In this document: piece after piece, positions 1 through 9,377 of the stretch
Numbering within the stretch: position 1 is the first letter of the stretch
Layout of the letters: each line of letters opens with the position of its first letter
Origin: Clostridium prolinivorans
GTDB taxonomy: Bacteria > Bacillota > Clostridia > Clostridiales > Clostridiaceae
Assembly (NCBI RefSeq): GCF_004011155.1
Contig: NZ_RJWG01000001.1
Coordinates: 497,189-561,188, forward strand
Length of the DNA: 64,000 nucleotides
Direction of reading: 5' to 3'
Position numbers and translations under genes: made by a program
The notes under the pieces: generated by a model
Told to the model about the DNA's origin: nothing
Seen by the model: only the letters and a program-made list of their open reading frames with translations
Databases searched by the model: none

Positions 1-1933
1 TTTCTATACCTGTAGTAGGCTTTATTCCAGAATTTGGTTTGACTCCTAAGCCGAATTTCCAAGCATATTGTGCTAAAATATCATAATTTTTATAGTTAGA
101 TAATTTTAACAACCTATCACCAACAGTCATAAAATATGGATTGCTTGATACAGCTAGTGCTTGTGTTAAATTTATATTACCGTATCGTGGAAATTTGTTA
201 TATGTTTTTCCATCAACTCCTGTAAATGTTCCATTGTCAAAAATAGTAAAGTTTTTATCAATAGCTCCTGATTCAAGTCCTGCTATAGCAGTCATAGGTT
301 TAAATGTTGAACCTGGAGGTACTAATGCATAAGTTGCATAATTATAAAGATATTTTGGGACAAAATCATATTTATCATATCTTTTATTTGTTTTACTATT
401 TATCGGAAAAAGTTTTTCTATCATAGAATTACTTAATCTTCTGGACTTACCATACGTTACATAATCTGGATCAAAATATTTTTTAAATTTTTCAGTACTA
501 AGCCCACTTGGGTTAGAGAAATCATTTGGATTAAATCCAGGCCTTGAAGCAAGTGCAAGTATTGCACCAGTGTTTACATCTACTGCTACAGCTGCACCTC
601 TTGTAGCATTAGATGTATTAACATCTCCTACTCTCCCTTGTTTTTGTAAATTTAGCATAACTTTATCTAAGGCTGTTTCTGCTGCATATTGAACATTTTT
701 GTCTATAGTAAGCTGTATTGTTTGACCAGGATAAGGCTCTCTTCTTCCAAGTTCTTCTATAACTCTTCCATATCTATTTAACTTTACAATTCTTCCTCCT
801 TTTGAGCCTTTTAATCTATCTTCAAATGCAGCTTCAATACCCTGTATACCTATATAATCAGTATTTACATCATATCCTTTTTCCTCATATTTATCATTAT
901 TATTACCTATCTTTGAAATATATCCAATTACAGCTGATGCTAATTCTCCAAATGGATAGCTTCTCATAGGCTGCATTGATATATCAAGTCCAGGTAAGTC
1001 ATTAAGTTTTTGAGAAAATATAAAAGCAGTTTCTTTCTTGATATTACTTGCAATAACTACAGGTTTATAGCTTGAAAAACTCTGCATTTTTATAGCATCT
1101 TTTACTAGTATATATCTTCTTTCAAGTTCAATTTGTTTATCTTTTGAAAGTTTTGTATCTTCTACTTTACATTTTAATAAGAGCTTGTTAAAAATATCTT
1201 CTTTTTCATTACTTTTAGTAGTTGTAGAATATTCTTTAAGCATTGTTTTAAGCTCTTCATCAATATTAATTTTATATCTTTCATGTATTTTATTTAATAC
1301 ATCATCTGGACTATCTTTATATCCTTCAATGATATATTTAAATATTCCTTCAGGAGAAACCATATATTGATTAACAAGATAATTAAAAGTTTCTTCAGGA
1401 GTAATTTTTAAAAGTTCTTCATTAATTTTATCTTCATCTTCTTCTGTAAGTTCATCTTGACTTTTATCTTTAAAAAGTTCCTTTTGAACCTTCTCATTTA
1501 ATCCCCTGTCTCTTTTAAATCTAATTTCTGCATTTTTTCTTGCATCTTCATCTTGAGCCTTAAATTCAAATCTAAATGGATTAACTTTTAGTTCAAAATC
1601 ATCTTTTTGTATTTCATTATTTTCATCTAATATTTTAAATACAATATCCATAGTATCAAAAAAATTTTTATTGCTCTCATCTGTTACTGTAAAAGTAACA
1701 TTATAACTTTGAACATTAGTAGCAAGTTGAGTTACTCCATCATTTGCAAGTATCTTACCTCTGGGTGCATACTCTTGAAGCTCACTAATAGCCTTAGTAT
1801 TTGCTTTGTCTTTATATTCATCCGCCTTTACAATTTGAAGAAATACAAGCCTTGACACAATAGATACGAAAATAATTATCATTATTAAGCAAAGCGAAAC
1901 AAATCTATTAAATTGATTTTTCCTTTTTTTCAT
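1..1933 (-). CDS. mrdA: Penicillin-binding protein 2 (elongation transpeptidase), C-terminus cut by window edge
   Basis: This is a class B penicillin-binding protein that cross-links peptidoglycan during cell elongation with the MreBCD-RodA machinery. The start at 1933 follows AGAAAGGAGAATAT. Residues 10-35 form a single hydrophobic anchor. An APRGKI motif opens the dimerisation domain, and a long charged insertion follows, as in the large clostridial PBP2 proteins. The catalytic serine motif STFK lies at residues 542-545 and the second motif SSN at 596-598. The KTG motif must lie beyond position 1, so 644 codons are present and the end is missing. It is the last visible gene of the mre operon, 19 nt after mreD. 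Family assignment is firm; the gene name follows from position and motifs. Confidence 0.93.
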   Translation of the reverse strand, partial: MKKRKNQFNRFVSLCLIMIIIFVSIVSRLVFLQIVKADEYKDKANTKAISELQEYAPRGKILANDGVTQLATNVQSYNVTFTVTDESNKNFFDTMDIVFKILDENNEIQKDDFELKVNPFRFEFKAQDEDARKNAEIRFKRDRGLNEKVQKELFKDKSQDELTEEDEDKINEELLKITPEETFNYLVNQYMVSPEGIFKYIIEGYKDSPDDVLNKIHERYKINIDEELKTMLKEYSTTTKSNEKEDIFNKLLLKCKVEDTKLSKDKQIELERRYILVKDAIKMQSFSSYKPVVIASNIKKETAFIFSQKLNDLPGLDISMQPMRSYPFGELASAVIGYISKIGNNNDKYEEKGYDVNTDYIGIQGIEAAFEDRLKGSKGGRIVKLNRYGRVIEELGRREPYPGQTIQLTIDKNVQYAAETALDKVMLNLQKQGRVGDVNTSNATRGAAVAVDVNTGAILALASRPGFNPNDFSNPSGLSTEKFKKYFDPDYVTYGKSRRLSNSMIEKLFPINSKTNKRYDKYDFVPKYLYNYATYALVPPGSTFKPMTAIAGLESGAIDKNFTIFDNGTFTGVDGKTYNKFPRYGNINLTQALAVSSNPYFMTVGDRLLKLSNYKNYDILAQYAWKFGLGVKPNSGIKPTTGIE

Positions 1934-1952
1934 ATATTCTCCTTTCTAAAAT

Positions 1953-2450
1953 TTAATCATAAAAGCTCCAATTTTTTTTCATATACTCTTTTTGACATAA
2001 TTTATATACCCATTTATACATAAATATAGAAACAACCATAGAATATAAACTATTATAAAAAATATTATCAATTGATATATTTACTTTTAGTACATATAAA
2101 ATCAAAAATACAAGTATTCCTTTTGCTAATGTAAGAAAAAAAGAAGATATAATAGGTACAAGACTTTTTTCTTTAAATATAGTTACTCCAATATATCCAG
2201 CTACAAAACATATAATCATATTGGTAAAAGCATTTACTCCAAAACCATTGAAAAAATATAAATCTTGTAAAATACCTGAAAAAACGCCTATCCATATACC
2301 TTGATAGCTGCCATTTATTATTGAATAAAATATAACAAATAACAATAGAAGACTCGGATAACATCCTTTTATAGCAAAAAAAGGTACTATCGTATTATCC
2401 ATGATAAAAAATAATAAACATAAAAAAGTTAACACAAAAATCTTTTTCAT
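1953..2450 (-). CDS. mreD: Rod shape-determining protein MreD
   Basis: A 165-residue, strongly hydrophobic protein with about five predicted membrane segments and a short lysine-rich C-terminus. MreD is the small membrane member of the MreBCD complex that guides lateral wall synthesis. MreD sequences diverge strongly, so the call rests mainly on size, membrane character and its place 11 nt after mreC and just before the PBP2 gene. The close spacing indicates co-transcription with its neighbours. Confidence 0.9.
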   Translation of the reverse strand: MKKIFVLTFLCLLFFIMDNTIVPFFAIKGCYPSLLLLFVIFYSIINGSYQGIWIGVFSGILQDLYFFNGFGVNAFTNMIICFVAGYIGVTIFKEKSLVPIISSFFLTLAKGILVFLILYVLKVNISIDNIFYNSLYSMVVSIFMYKWVYKLCQKEYMKKNWSFYD

Positions 2451-2461
2451 ACTTTCACACC

Positions 2462-3304
2462 TTAGTATTTAATATCTCTTATTTCTTTAGGCATTACTAT
2501 TAAAAGTTCTTCTAATTTATTAAAATCTACATATGGTTTTATTATAGCATTTTTCATTATTTTACCTTTATCTTCTTCTATATCAATAACTTCTCCAATC
2601 CTTATTCCTTTAGGATAAAAGTTCCCATATCCTGAAGTTAAGACAATATCTCCTTTTTTTATTTGAGAATCTTGTGGCAAATAATATAATTTAGCAAGAA
2701 GAGTATTTTCTGAATCAGTATACCCTTTTACAATCCCAGTCTCATTGGTGCTTTCAACTATACCGCTTACAGCTATATTTTCATTAGAAATAGAATTAAC
2801 TAAAGACCAGTTTGAAGCAGTTTTTGTAACTTGACCTACTAAACCTCTTGATGTTATTACTACCATACCCTTTTTTATATTATCTTTAGTTCCTTTATCT
2901 ATTATAAATCCATCTAAAAAATTACCTCCACTTTTACCAATTATATTGCATCCTATATAACTATATTCAGAGCGTTGATCTACAAAATTTAATGCCTCTC
3001 TTAATCTTTGATTTTCTTTTAAAAGAGAATTATATTCTAAAAGTTTTCTTTCAAGTTCATTATTTTTTTCTCTAAGCTCTTCATTTTCTTTTTTAATAGA
3101 CGATAATTTAAAAATAGACCCTACTGTTTCTTTTATAGAATTTCCTACCTTATAGATACTTCCTTGTATTAAATTAATAGCACTACCTATACCATTTTCC
3201 ACTGCAGTTACATTTTCTCTCTTGACGCTTAGCCCAATCAATATTAAAAAGCTAACTGACAGTATAATTATAATTACTGTCAGTTTATTCTTTAAAAGTT
3301 TCAT
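2462..3304 (-). CDS. mreC: Rod shape-determining protein MreC
   Basis: MreC (280 residues) is a bitopic membrane protein whose external domain forms filaments and contacts the elongation PBPs. The sequence has an N-terminal membrane anchor (about residues 8-26). A coiled coil rich in Glu, Lys and Leu follows (about 65-110), then the beta-rich MreC domain, with GKSGGNFLDG and TSRGLVGQV typical of the family. It starts only 3 nt after the mreB stop and ends 11 nt before mreD, so it is part of the mre operon. Confidence 0.95.
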   Translation of the reverse strand: MKLLKNKLTVIIIILSVSFLILIGLSVKRENVTAVENGIGSAINLIQGSIYKVGNSIKETVGSIFKLSSIKKENEELREKNNELERKLLEYNSLLKENQRLREALNFVDQRSEYSYIGCNIIGKSGGNFLDGFIIDKGTKDNIKKGMVVITSRGLVGQVTKTASNWSLVNSISNENIAVSGIVESTNETGIVKGYTDSENTLLAKLYYLPQDSQIKKGDIVLTSGYGNFYPKGIRIGEVIDIEEDKGKIMKNAIIKPYVDFNKLEELLIVMPKEIRDIKY

Positions 3305-3307
3305 ATA

Positions 3308-4315
3308 TTATCTTTTTCTACTTACCTTATCAATATGATCTAGGGCTTTTCCAGCACCTAAGCCAACACAGTCAAGAGGTGATTCTGCTATGTGTACAGG
3401 CATATGTGTTTCATTATTTATAAGCTTATCTAATCCTTTTAATAGTGCTCCTCCTCCAGCTAACATAATTCCTTTGTCCATAATATCTGCTGCAAGTTCT
3501 GGCGGAGTTTTCTCTAAAGTAGTTTTAATTGCATCTATAATAGCTGAAACTGGTTCTTTTAAAGCCTCTCTTACTTCTCCATCAGTAATATCTATAATTT
3601 TAGGAAGTCCTGATATTAAATCTCTACCTTTTATTTGCATAGTACTTTCACTTTCTTGAGGATATGCTGATCCTAATTCTATTTTAACAGCTTCAGCCGT
3701 TCTTTCTCCAATAGCTAAATTATATTCTTTTTTTATATAATTTATTATTGATTGATCTAATTCATCTCCAGCTACTCTTAATGATTTACTTGTTACTATT
3801 CCTCCAAGTGATATTACAGCTACTTCTGTTGTTCCTCCTCCAATGTCAACTATCATACTTCCAGTAGGTTCATTAACAGGTAAATTTGCACCAATAGCAG
3901 CTGCCATTGGCTCTTCCATTAATAATACTTCACGAGCCCCTGCTTGTTTTGTAGCTTCATCTATAGCTCTTTTTTCAACTTCTGTTACTCCTGAAGGAAA
4001 ACATACAACTATTCTAGGACTAGTGAATGCACTTTTAGGACTGACCTTTTCAATAAATTTTTTTAACATTGTTTGAGTAACATCAAAATCTGCAATAACT
4101 CCATCTTTTAAAGGTCTTATAGCCTTTATATTTCCCGGAGTTCTTCCTATCATCTGTTTTGCTTCAAGTCCTACAGCTAAAACTTTTTTAGTGTCACAAT
4201 TTATAGCTACAACAGAAGGTTCTCTAAGAACTATTCCCTTACCTTTAACATAAATAAGAGTATTAGCTGTTCCTAAGTCTATACCCATATCTTTAGATAT
4301 TCCAAAAAATCCCAT
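3308..4315 (-). CDS. mreB: Actin-like rod-shape protein MreB
   Basis: This is the bacterial actin homologue that polymerises under the membrane and orients wall synthesis. The 335-residue length is normal. The nucleotide-binding motifs are clear: phosphate-1 [13 protein letters not shown] near the N-terminus, phosphate-2 [16 protein letters not shown] in the middle, and an adenosine motif [11 protein letters not shown] near the C-terminus. GGAGA lies upstream of the ATG. It follows radC by 21 nt and precedes mreC by 3 nt. A shorter Mbl-type paralogue cannot be excluded from sequence alone, but the mreBCD order supports mreB. Confidence 0.96.
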   Translation of the reverse strand: MGFFGISKDMGIDLGTANTLIYVKGKGIVLREPSVVAINCDTKKVLAVGLEAKQMIGRTPGNIKAIRPLKDGVIADFDVTQTMLKKFIEKVSPKSAFTSPRIVVCFPSGVTEVEKRAIDEATKQAGAREVLLMEEPMAAAIGANLPVNEPTGSMIVDIGGGTTEVAVISLGGIVTSKSLRVAGDELDQSIINYIKKEYNLAIGERTAEAVKIELGSAYPQESESTMQIKGRDLISGLPKIIDITDGEVREALKEPVSAIIDAIKTTLEKTPPELAADIMDKGIMLAGGGALLKGLDKLINNETHMPVHIAESPLDCVGLGAGKALDHIDKVSRKR

Positions 4316-4336
4316 AAACGTGTATCTCCTTTCAAA

Positions 4337-5023
4337 TTACAATATACCTTTTTCTTTTAAACTTACGTAAATTCCATCTCCAATTATTATATGATCTAAA
4401 AGCTCTATTCCAAGCAACTTTCCACAATCTTTAATTCTATTAGTGAGATTTATATCTTCCCTGCTTGGAGAAGGATCACCAGAAGGATGATTATGACATA
4501 TAATAATTGAAGCACTACTTTTTTTTATTGCTTCACAAAATACTTCTCTAGGGTGAACAATAGAAGAATTAAGACTCCCTATAGATATATCTTTTACCTT
4601 TATGACTATATTTTTTGTATTTAACATTATAACTTTTAAATGTTCCTGCTTTAAATATCTCATTTCATTCATAATATATTCAGCTGCATCTTTAGGCTCA
4701 GATATTTTATACTGTTCACCTGAATAAAAGGATCTAAATCTTTTTAAAAGTTCTCCTAATGCCAAAAGTTGAGATGCTTTTGCCTTACCTATTCCTTTTA
4801 ATGAGAGCAATTCTTCAGCTGAACAATTTAATATTCCATTTAGCCCACCTGTTTCTTTTAAAATTCTAGTACTTAAATTAATAATATTTTCACTAGAACT
4901 TCCAGTTCTAAGTATAATGGCTAAGAGCTCAGAATTTGATAGCACTTGTGCTCCATACATTAATAATTTTTCTCTAGGTCTTTCAGTTTCTGGTAAATCC
5001 ATAATTTTAAGCCTATCTTCCAT
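4337..5023 (-). CDS. radC: RadC family JAMM-domain protein
   Basis: A 228-residue member of the RadC/YeeS family, with an N-terminal helix-hairpin-helix region ([16 protein letters not shown]) followed by a JAMM/MPN+ domain. The metal-binding motif is visible as [15 protein letters not shown], preceded by a conserved Glu in REVFCEAI. The old link to DNA repair is not well supported; the family looks like a metalloprotease or nuclease-related protein of uncertain function. It lies between maf and mreB, an arrangement common in Clostridium and Bacillus, with gaps of 21-25 nt that suggest one transcript. Confidence 0.94.
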   Translation of the reverse strand: MEDRLKIMDLPETERPREKLLMYGAQVLSNSELLAIILRTGSSSENIINLSTRILKETGGLNGILNCSAEELLSLKGIGKAKASQLLALGELLKRFRSFYSGEQYKISEPKDAAEYIMNEMRYLKQEHLKVIMLNTKNIVIKVKDISIGSLNSSIVHPREVFCEAIKKSSASIIICHNHPSGDPSPSREDINLTNRIKDCGKLLGIELLDHIIIGDGIYVSLKEKGIL

Positions 5024-5048
5024 AATAAAAATATTCTCCTTTTATATA

Positions 5049-5624
5049 TTATAGATTTACCCCCATCTCCAAAAGCATATTATAAAGACAATTTAAAGGA
5101 AGTCCTACAACATTATAATAGCAACCATGAATTTTTTCAACAAAAATACTTGCTTTCCCTTGAATACCATAACCACCAGCTTTATCTACCCATTCTAAGC
5201 TATCTAAATATTTATTAATTTCATAATCTGAAATATTAGAAAAAAATACATCTGTACAAACAGCTTCGCATTTAATAGTGGATAAAGCTTTATTTATAAT
5301 AGTTATTCCAGAACAAACTTGATGCATATTACCACTTAAACTTTTTAACATACTGTAAGCTTCTTCCTTATCTTTGGGCTTCCCAAAAATTTTACTTTTA
5401 TAATAAACAACAGTATCACATGCTATAATTATACTATCTTCTTTAAGATTTTCACTAACCTTTATGGCTTTACCTAAAGATATATCTTTTACATATTCTT
5501 TACAATCACCATTATATATAACAGTTTTTTCATCAAAATCACTATTTATAACTGAAAAATCTTTAATAATTTTTTCTAAAAGTTCTTTCCTTCTTGGGGA
5601 AGAAGAAGCTAGAACAATATTCAC
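5049..5624 (-). CDS. maf: Maf-like nucleotide pyrophosphatase
   Basis: Maf proteins hydrolyse non-canonical or modified nucleoside triphosphates (for example dTTP, UTP and modified pyrimidines) and influence septum formation. This 191-residue protein has the N-terminal signature LASSSPRRKELLEK, the IIACDTVV motif with the catalytic Asp, and a conserved FGKPKDKEEAYSML segment. It sits between a DUF4321 membrane protein (19 nt upstream) and radC (25 nt downstream) at the head of the mre cluster, which agrees with a role tied to growth and division. Confidence 0.94.
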   Translation of the reverse strand: MNIVLASSSPRRKELLEKIIKDFSVINSDFDEKTVIYNGDCKEYVKDISLGKAIKVSENLKEDSIIIACDTVVYYKSKIFGKPKDKEEAYSMLKSLSGNMHQVCSGITIINKALSTIKCEAVCTDVFFSNISDYEINKYLDSLEWVDKAGGYGIQGKASIFVEKIHGCYYNVVGLPLNCLYNMLLEMGVNL

Positions 5625-5643
5625 TATATCACTTCCTAAAATT

Positions 5644-5904
5644 CTAATTATTTCTATATAATATTATTGACAATATTATGCCAAGTATAGACATTAAATT
5701 TATATTAAAATTTATGCCTAATGAAATAGTTAATATTTTTAAATCTAATGATAAAGGTTTAGAAGTTCCTATTGAATATATATTTTTTAAAAAATATAAT
5801 TTTTCAAATCTACTTCCTAGTAAATCCCCCAAAAGACTTCCGCTTATAGCACCTAAAAATATTATAAATGCTAAAAACCCCTTACTTTTATCTAGCCCCC
5901 TCAT
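5644..5904 (-). CDS. DUF4321 small membrane protein
   Basis: An 86-residue protein with a hydrophobic N-terminal segment containing small residues (FLAFIIFLGAISGSLLGDLL) and a second membrane segment at the C-terminus. The pattern and the position directly before maf-radC-mreB match the clostridial DUF4321 family, whose function is unknown. It is the first gene of the minus-strand elongation operon. A competing plus-strand frame of the same length covers the same DNA but has no ribosome binding site and no recognisable protein pattern. Confidence 0.8.
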   Translation of the reverse strand: MRGLDKSKGFLAFIIFLGAISGSLLGDLLGSRFEKLYFLKNIYSIGTSKPLSLDLKILTISLGINFNINLMSILGIILSIILYRNN

Positions 5905-5996
5905 TTATATATCCCTTCCTTATGTTTATATACATTAAATAAACTTATATTTTAATAGTTTTTTAAATATGTACAAACATATTATTTTACATAAAA

Positions 5997-6057
5997 TAAA
6001 CTATAAACTATATGAAAATTATATAAAAAATATAATTTTCATATAGTTTATAGTTTA
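5997..6057 (-). terminator. 27-bp perfect hairpin, terminator of the SPOR gene
   Basis: A perfect 27-bp inverted repeat (5997-6023 with 6031-6057) closes a 7-nt loop. On the minus strand the stem follows the SPOR-domain gene by about 120 nt and is followed by a T-rich run, as expected of an intrinsic terminator. The stem is almost all A-T. The rest of the interval 5905-6178 holds only AT-rich sequence and presumably the promoter of the DUF4321-maf-mre operon, which I could not place with confidence. Confidence 0.65.
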
Positions 6058-6178
6058 ACATTTAATAAAAATATACACAAGTATTTAAAGTATTATTTAA
6101 TAATTATTTAGAATTTTATAATATTTATACTGTTTTTTTAAAATTTTCTAAAACACTTAAATTATTAATAACTTGTTT

Positions 6179-6898
6179 TTATTTACCATTTAACTTTTTC
6201 AAAGTATTATAAATAAATACATAATATTCAGAAACTTTATCCTTGCCTAGTTCATTAGGCATTCCATTTATGTTTGTTTTTATTTCATTTAATATAGTAA
6301 AATTTTTACTTTTATTATCAACTTTTTTAGTATTTTCTTCACACCATGCTTTTAAATCATTTGTTTTTATAGATTTAGTATCTTTATTAGAAACTTCATT
6401 AAGTATATTTATTTCAGCATTTAAAAGTTCTGCAATAACTTCATCACAAGCATCATTTTTAATTAAGTTTATTTCAAAATTAATCTTAGAATTGTCAATG
6501 TTATTTTCATTTAAAATTTTTATAATATTTAAAGCTTTTTCTTCACTATATATACCTAATATAACTCTCGTACCTTTTTCTTCAGTAACAGTAAAAGGTA
6601 TTCCATAATTACTTAATATATTTTTAGATTGTTGTATATTTTCACTTTGAGAAAATAATCCTCCTTGAATCCCTATAAATTTCAAAGAATTTTTTTCTTC
6701 TTTTTCTGTAATAGCATTAGATACATTTGTTGAATTATCTATTTTAAATATTTTTTCATTCAATGACGAATTTTTAAAAATGATTTTAGAAATTAATGTT
6801 CCTATTATTAATGCAAAAATCAATGTTGAAATTAATGTTATACCAAAAATAAAATTATTATTTTTTTTTCTTTTTATATCATATCTTGTGTATTTCAT
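6179..6898 (-). CDS. Membrane-anchored SPOR-like domain protein
   Basis: A 239-residue protein with a basic N-terminus, one membrane anchor (about residues 15-38) and an external region. Residues about 70-150 match the SPOR pattern: IGIQGGLFS, then an alternating helix-strand layout with RVILGIYSEEKALNIIKIL. SPOR domains bind denuded glycan at division sites. The remaining C-terminal part is Asn/Lys-rich and not recognised. GGAGGT precedes the ATG. Its neighbourhood next to the division and elongation operon supports a cell-envelope role. The exact function is unknown. Confidence 0.72.
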   Translation of the reverse strand: MKYTRYDIKRKKNNNFIFGITLISTLIFALIIGTLISKIIFKNSSLNEKIFKIDNSTNVSNAITEKEEKNSLKFIGIQGGLFSQSENIQQSKNILSNYGIPFTVTEEKGTRVILGIYSEEKALNIIKILNENNIDNSKINFEINLIKNDACDEVIAELLNAEINILNEVSNKDTKSIKTNDLKAWCEENTKKVDNKSKNFTILNEIKTNINGMPNELGKDKVSEYYVFIYNTLKKLNGK

Positions 6899-7162
6899 TA
6901 TTATACCTCCGCTTTATTACTTATATAACTTTTATATATTAATAATACTTATAAAAATATTATTTTATGATAAAAATAAATAAAAAATTTATTTTACAGT
7001 TAAAGGTATAATAAATAAAATATACTTAATAATATACTTAATTATGATTTTATTTTTAGTAAAAAACTTAAAAATTAAAATAGCTACAAATAAAGTGTCT
7101 CATTAAAATTACTAATACTTAAATAAAAACACTATTATTCAAAGCTATTTTTTATGAAATTT
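6899..7162. other. AT-rich intergenic stretch
   Basis: This interval lies between the GNAT gene and the SPOR gene, both on the minus strand. It must carry the end of the GNAT transcript and the promoter of the SPOR gene. I see only A/T runs and short weak inverted repeats (for example ATAGCT near 7080 against AGCTAT near 7143). No gene or RNA is supported. Confidence 0.4.
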
Positions 7163-7669
7163 TTATGTTTTTAAAATAAACATATCAAAATCATTACCAT
7201 TTATATTAAAATATCCTTTTGAAATTCTTGAAATTTCAAATCCATTTTTATTCCAAAACTTAAGAGCTTTTATATCCTTTTCACAAGCAACTGTATAAAA
7301 ACTATAAATTCCAAAACTATTTAAAAAATAATTTTTTATAGAATCAATTATTTTACTTCCAATTCCATTACCTCTGTATTTTTCATCTATAATAAAATTC
7401 CAAATCCAAACTTCATTTAAATTTTTAAATTCTATTCTTCCTTTAATAATTCCAATTAAATTGTCATCATTTGTTATTTTTAAAAAGAATTCATTTTCAC
7501 TAACATAATATTCTAAAAATCTTTCATACAATTCATTAAAATCAATTGGTTTTGTGTTGTTTAAATAACTTAAGTTTTGATTATTAATCCAATCTTTTAT
7601 ATATAATATATCTTGACGTTCAATATTTGAAATAACCATATTATCCATGTTTATATTTATATCAAACAT
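7163..7669 (-). CDS. GNAT family N-acetyltransferase
   Basis: A 168-residue GNAT-fold protein. The acetyl-CoA binding motif A is visible as IIDEKYRGNGIGSKIIDSI, followed by a motif B with KALKFWNKNGFEISR. The substrate cannot be inferred; similar proteins acetylate amino groups of small molecules or protein N-termini. The start follows AAGAGGTGAATTT. It is transcribed divergently from pepA across a 133-bp gap that contains a perfect palindrome. Confidence 0.85.
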   Translation of the reverse strand: MFDININMDNMVISNIERQDILYIKDWINNQNLSYLNNTKPIDFNELYERFLEYYVSENEFFLKITNDDNLIGIIKGRIEFKNLNEVWIWNFIIDEKYRGNGIGSKIIDSIKNYFLNSFGIYSFYTVACEKDIKALKFWNKNGFEISRISKGYFNINGNDFDMFILKT

Positions 7670-7730
7670 AAATTCACCTCTTAAATTTTATATTCTACAT
7701 AAAATTTTAAATTCCTCTAACATTGATTTT

Positions 7731-7760
7731 TTTATGAAAAATAATATTATTTTTCATAAA
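7731..7760. repeat. Perfect 30-bp palindrome between GNAT gene and pepA
   Basis: The half-site tttatgaaaaataat (7731-7745) is followed at once by its exact reverse complement (7746-7760), with no spacer. It lies in the 133-bp divergent region, 43 nt before the pepA start and 62 nt before the GNAT start. A gapless palindrome would be a poor terminator but a good dimeric regulator site, so an operator is the better inference. No regulator is identified. Confidence 0.6.
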
Positions 7761-7802
7761 AATTTTATGAAAATATGTTATTATTTAAATGGAGGTGCAA
7801 TT

Positions 7803-9197
7803 ATGATTGGCATAAATAACATTAAATTATATTCAAATCTTTTAGTTTTTAAATTTAAAAATTATAACTTAGAATACCCTGATGAAATAAAGGAAATATT
7901 GAATTTTTCTACTATTTGTGGAGAATTTAAGGAATTCGAAATGCTAAACACATTAGGGAAAACATCTTATAAAAAAATTTTCATTATAGGACTTGGTTCA
8001 ACTGAAGAATTTAATTCAATAAGACTTTTAAAATCTCTAGGATATGCTATTAAAAATATCAAAAATTTAATTGAAGAATTAGATATTTTGGATAATTTAA
8101 ATGAAGACTTTGGTTATATAATAGGACAAAGCATTGAATTAGCTTTATATAAATTTAAGGGCATAAAAAAAATTGAAGATAAAATTAAATTACAAAAGAT
8201 AAATATTATATCTCAATATAAAGATTCTATTAATAAAGGTCTTATAGTAGGAAATTCAGTAAACTATGTACGTCAACTTGTAAATTTACCTTCAAATTAT
8301 ATAACACCAAAATATATAGCACAACAAGCTGAAAATATAGCTAAAGAAGAAAATTTAGATGTAAAGATAATTGATAAATACATGCTTGAACAAATGGGTA
8401 TGAATTCAATACTTTATGTAGGTAAAGGTAGTGTACAAAGTCCAAGACTTATTATACTTCAATATTTTGGGGATATTAACAATAAAGAAATTACTGCTAT
8501 TGTAGGTAAAGGCGTTACTTTTGATAGTGGAGGAATATCTTTAAAGCCTGGAAAAGGTATGGAAAATATGATATCTGATATGGCTGGGGCAGCATCTGTT
8601 TTAGGTATTATGAAAGCTATAGGAAAGTTAAAACCTAAAAAAAATATCATTGCATTAGCACCTGTTGTTGAAAATATGCCTTCAGGTAATGCATATAAAC
8701 CTGGAGATGTAATAACTACATATAGTTCAAAAACAGTAGAAATAATATCTACAGACGCTGAAGGAAGATTAATACTTTGTGATGCTATTTCTTATGCTAA
8801 AGAATTAGGTGCATCAAATATTATAGACATTGCTACATTAACAGGTTCTTGTGCTAATTTTCTAGGAGAAATTAATATAGGACTTTTAAGTAATTCTGAT
8901 GAACTTGCAGAAAAAATAATTTCCTGTGGAAAAGAAGTTGGAGAAAATTTTTGGCGACTTCCTAATAATCCAGAATATCTAGATCAGCTAAAAACTGATA
9001 GCGCAGATTTAAAAAATACTGGAACTTCTTGTGGTGCAATAGTTGCAGGTCTTTTCCTTCAAAGTTTTGCCGAAGATGTTAATTTTGCTCATTTGGATAT
9101 TGCAGGATGTTCAAATTTATCTACTGGATCAGATTTTTTGGAAAATGGAGCAACAGGAATTCCTACAAGAACTTTAATAGAATATTTAACTAAATAA
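7803..9197 (+). CDS. pepA: Leucyl aminopeptidase (M17 family)
   Basis: A cytosolic, dizinc, hexameric aminopeptidase that removes N-terminal residues from peptides. The open frame extends back to 7647, but GGAGGTG immediately before 7803 and the overlap with the GNAT start argue for the ATG at 7803, giving 464 residues. Metal and active-site residues are present in the expected order: Lys236 and Asp241 in VGKGVTFDSGG, Asp259 in ISDMAG, and Asp318, Glu320 and Arg322 in STDAEGRL. It stands alone and ends at a hairpin shared with the convergent DUF4317 gene. Confidence 0.93.
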   Translation: MIGINNIKLYSNLLVFKFKNYNLEYPDEIKEILNFSTICGEFKEFEMLNTLGKTSYKKIFIIGLGSTEEFNSIRLLKSLGYAIKNIKNLIEELDILDNLNEDFGYIIGQSIELALYKFKGIKKIEDKIKLQKINIISQYKDSINKGLIVGNSVNYVRQLVNLPSNYITPKYIAQQAENIAKEENLDVKIIDKYMLEQMGMNSILYVGKGSVQSPRLIILQYFGDINNKEITAIVGKGVTFDSGGISLKPGKGMENMISDMAGAASVLGIMKAIGKLKPKKNIIALAPVVENMPSGNAYKPGDVITTYSSKTVEIISTDAEGRLILCDAISYAKELGASNIIDIATLTGSCANFLGEINIGLLSNSDELAEKIISCGKEVGENFWRLPNNPEYLDQLKTDSADLKNTGTSCGAIVAGLFLQSFAEDVNFAHLDIAGCSNLSTGSDFLENGATGIPTRTLIEYLTK

Positions 9198-9274
9198 AAT
9201 ATTTTTATTTATAAAATGTTTTATAAAACTATAACATTATTGTGATTAAAGTGAACTTTATATAATTCTAAGTT

Positions 9275-9320
9275 AAAAGTCATGCCTAAAAAAGTGTTTA
9301 CTAATTTATGCATGACTTTT
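9275..9320. terminator. Bidirectional terminator between pepA and DUF4317 gene
   Basis: AAAAGTCATGC (9275-9285) pairs with GCATGACTTTT (9310-9320) around a 24-nt loop. The arms begin with A-runs and end with T-runs, so the hairpin can serve both convergent genes. Confidence 0.6.
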
Positions 9321-9377
9321 GAATTTATTTAAAATAACTTATACATTTACTAAAACTACATTTATAGCAAAATATAT

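Noticed and set aside
5678-5938. Plus-strand frame over the DUF4321 gene
   Set aside because: No ribosome binding site; the minus-strand frame has the family pattern and the operon context.
7647-7802. N-terminal 52-residue extension of the aminopeptidase frame
   Set aside because: It overlaps the divergent GNAT start, contains the 30-bp palindrome and lacks a ribosome binding site, while GGAGGTG sits right before the ATG at 7803.
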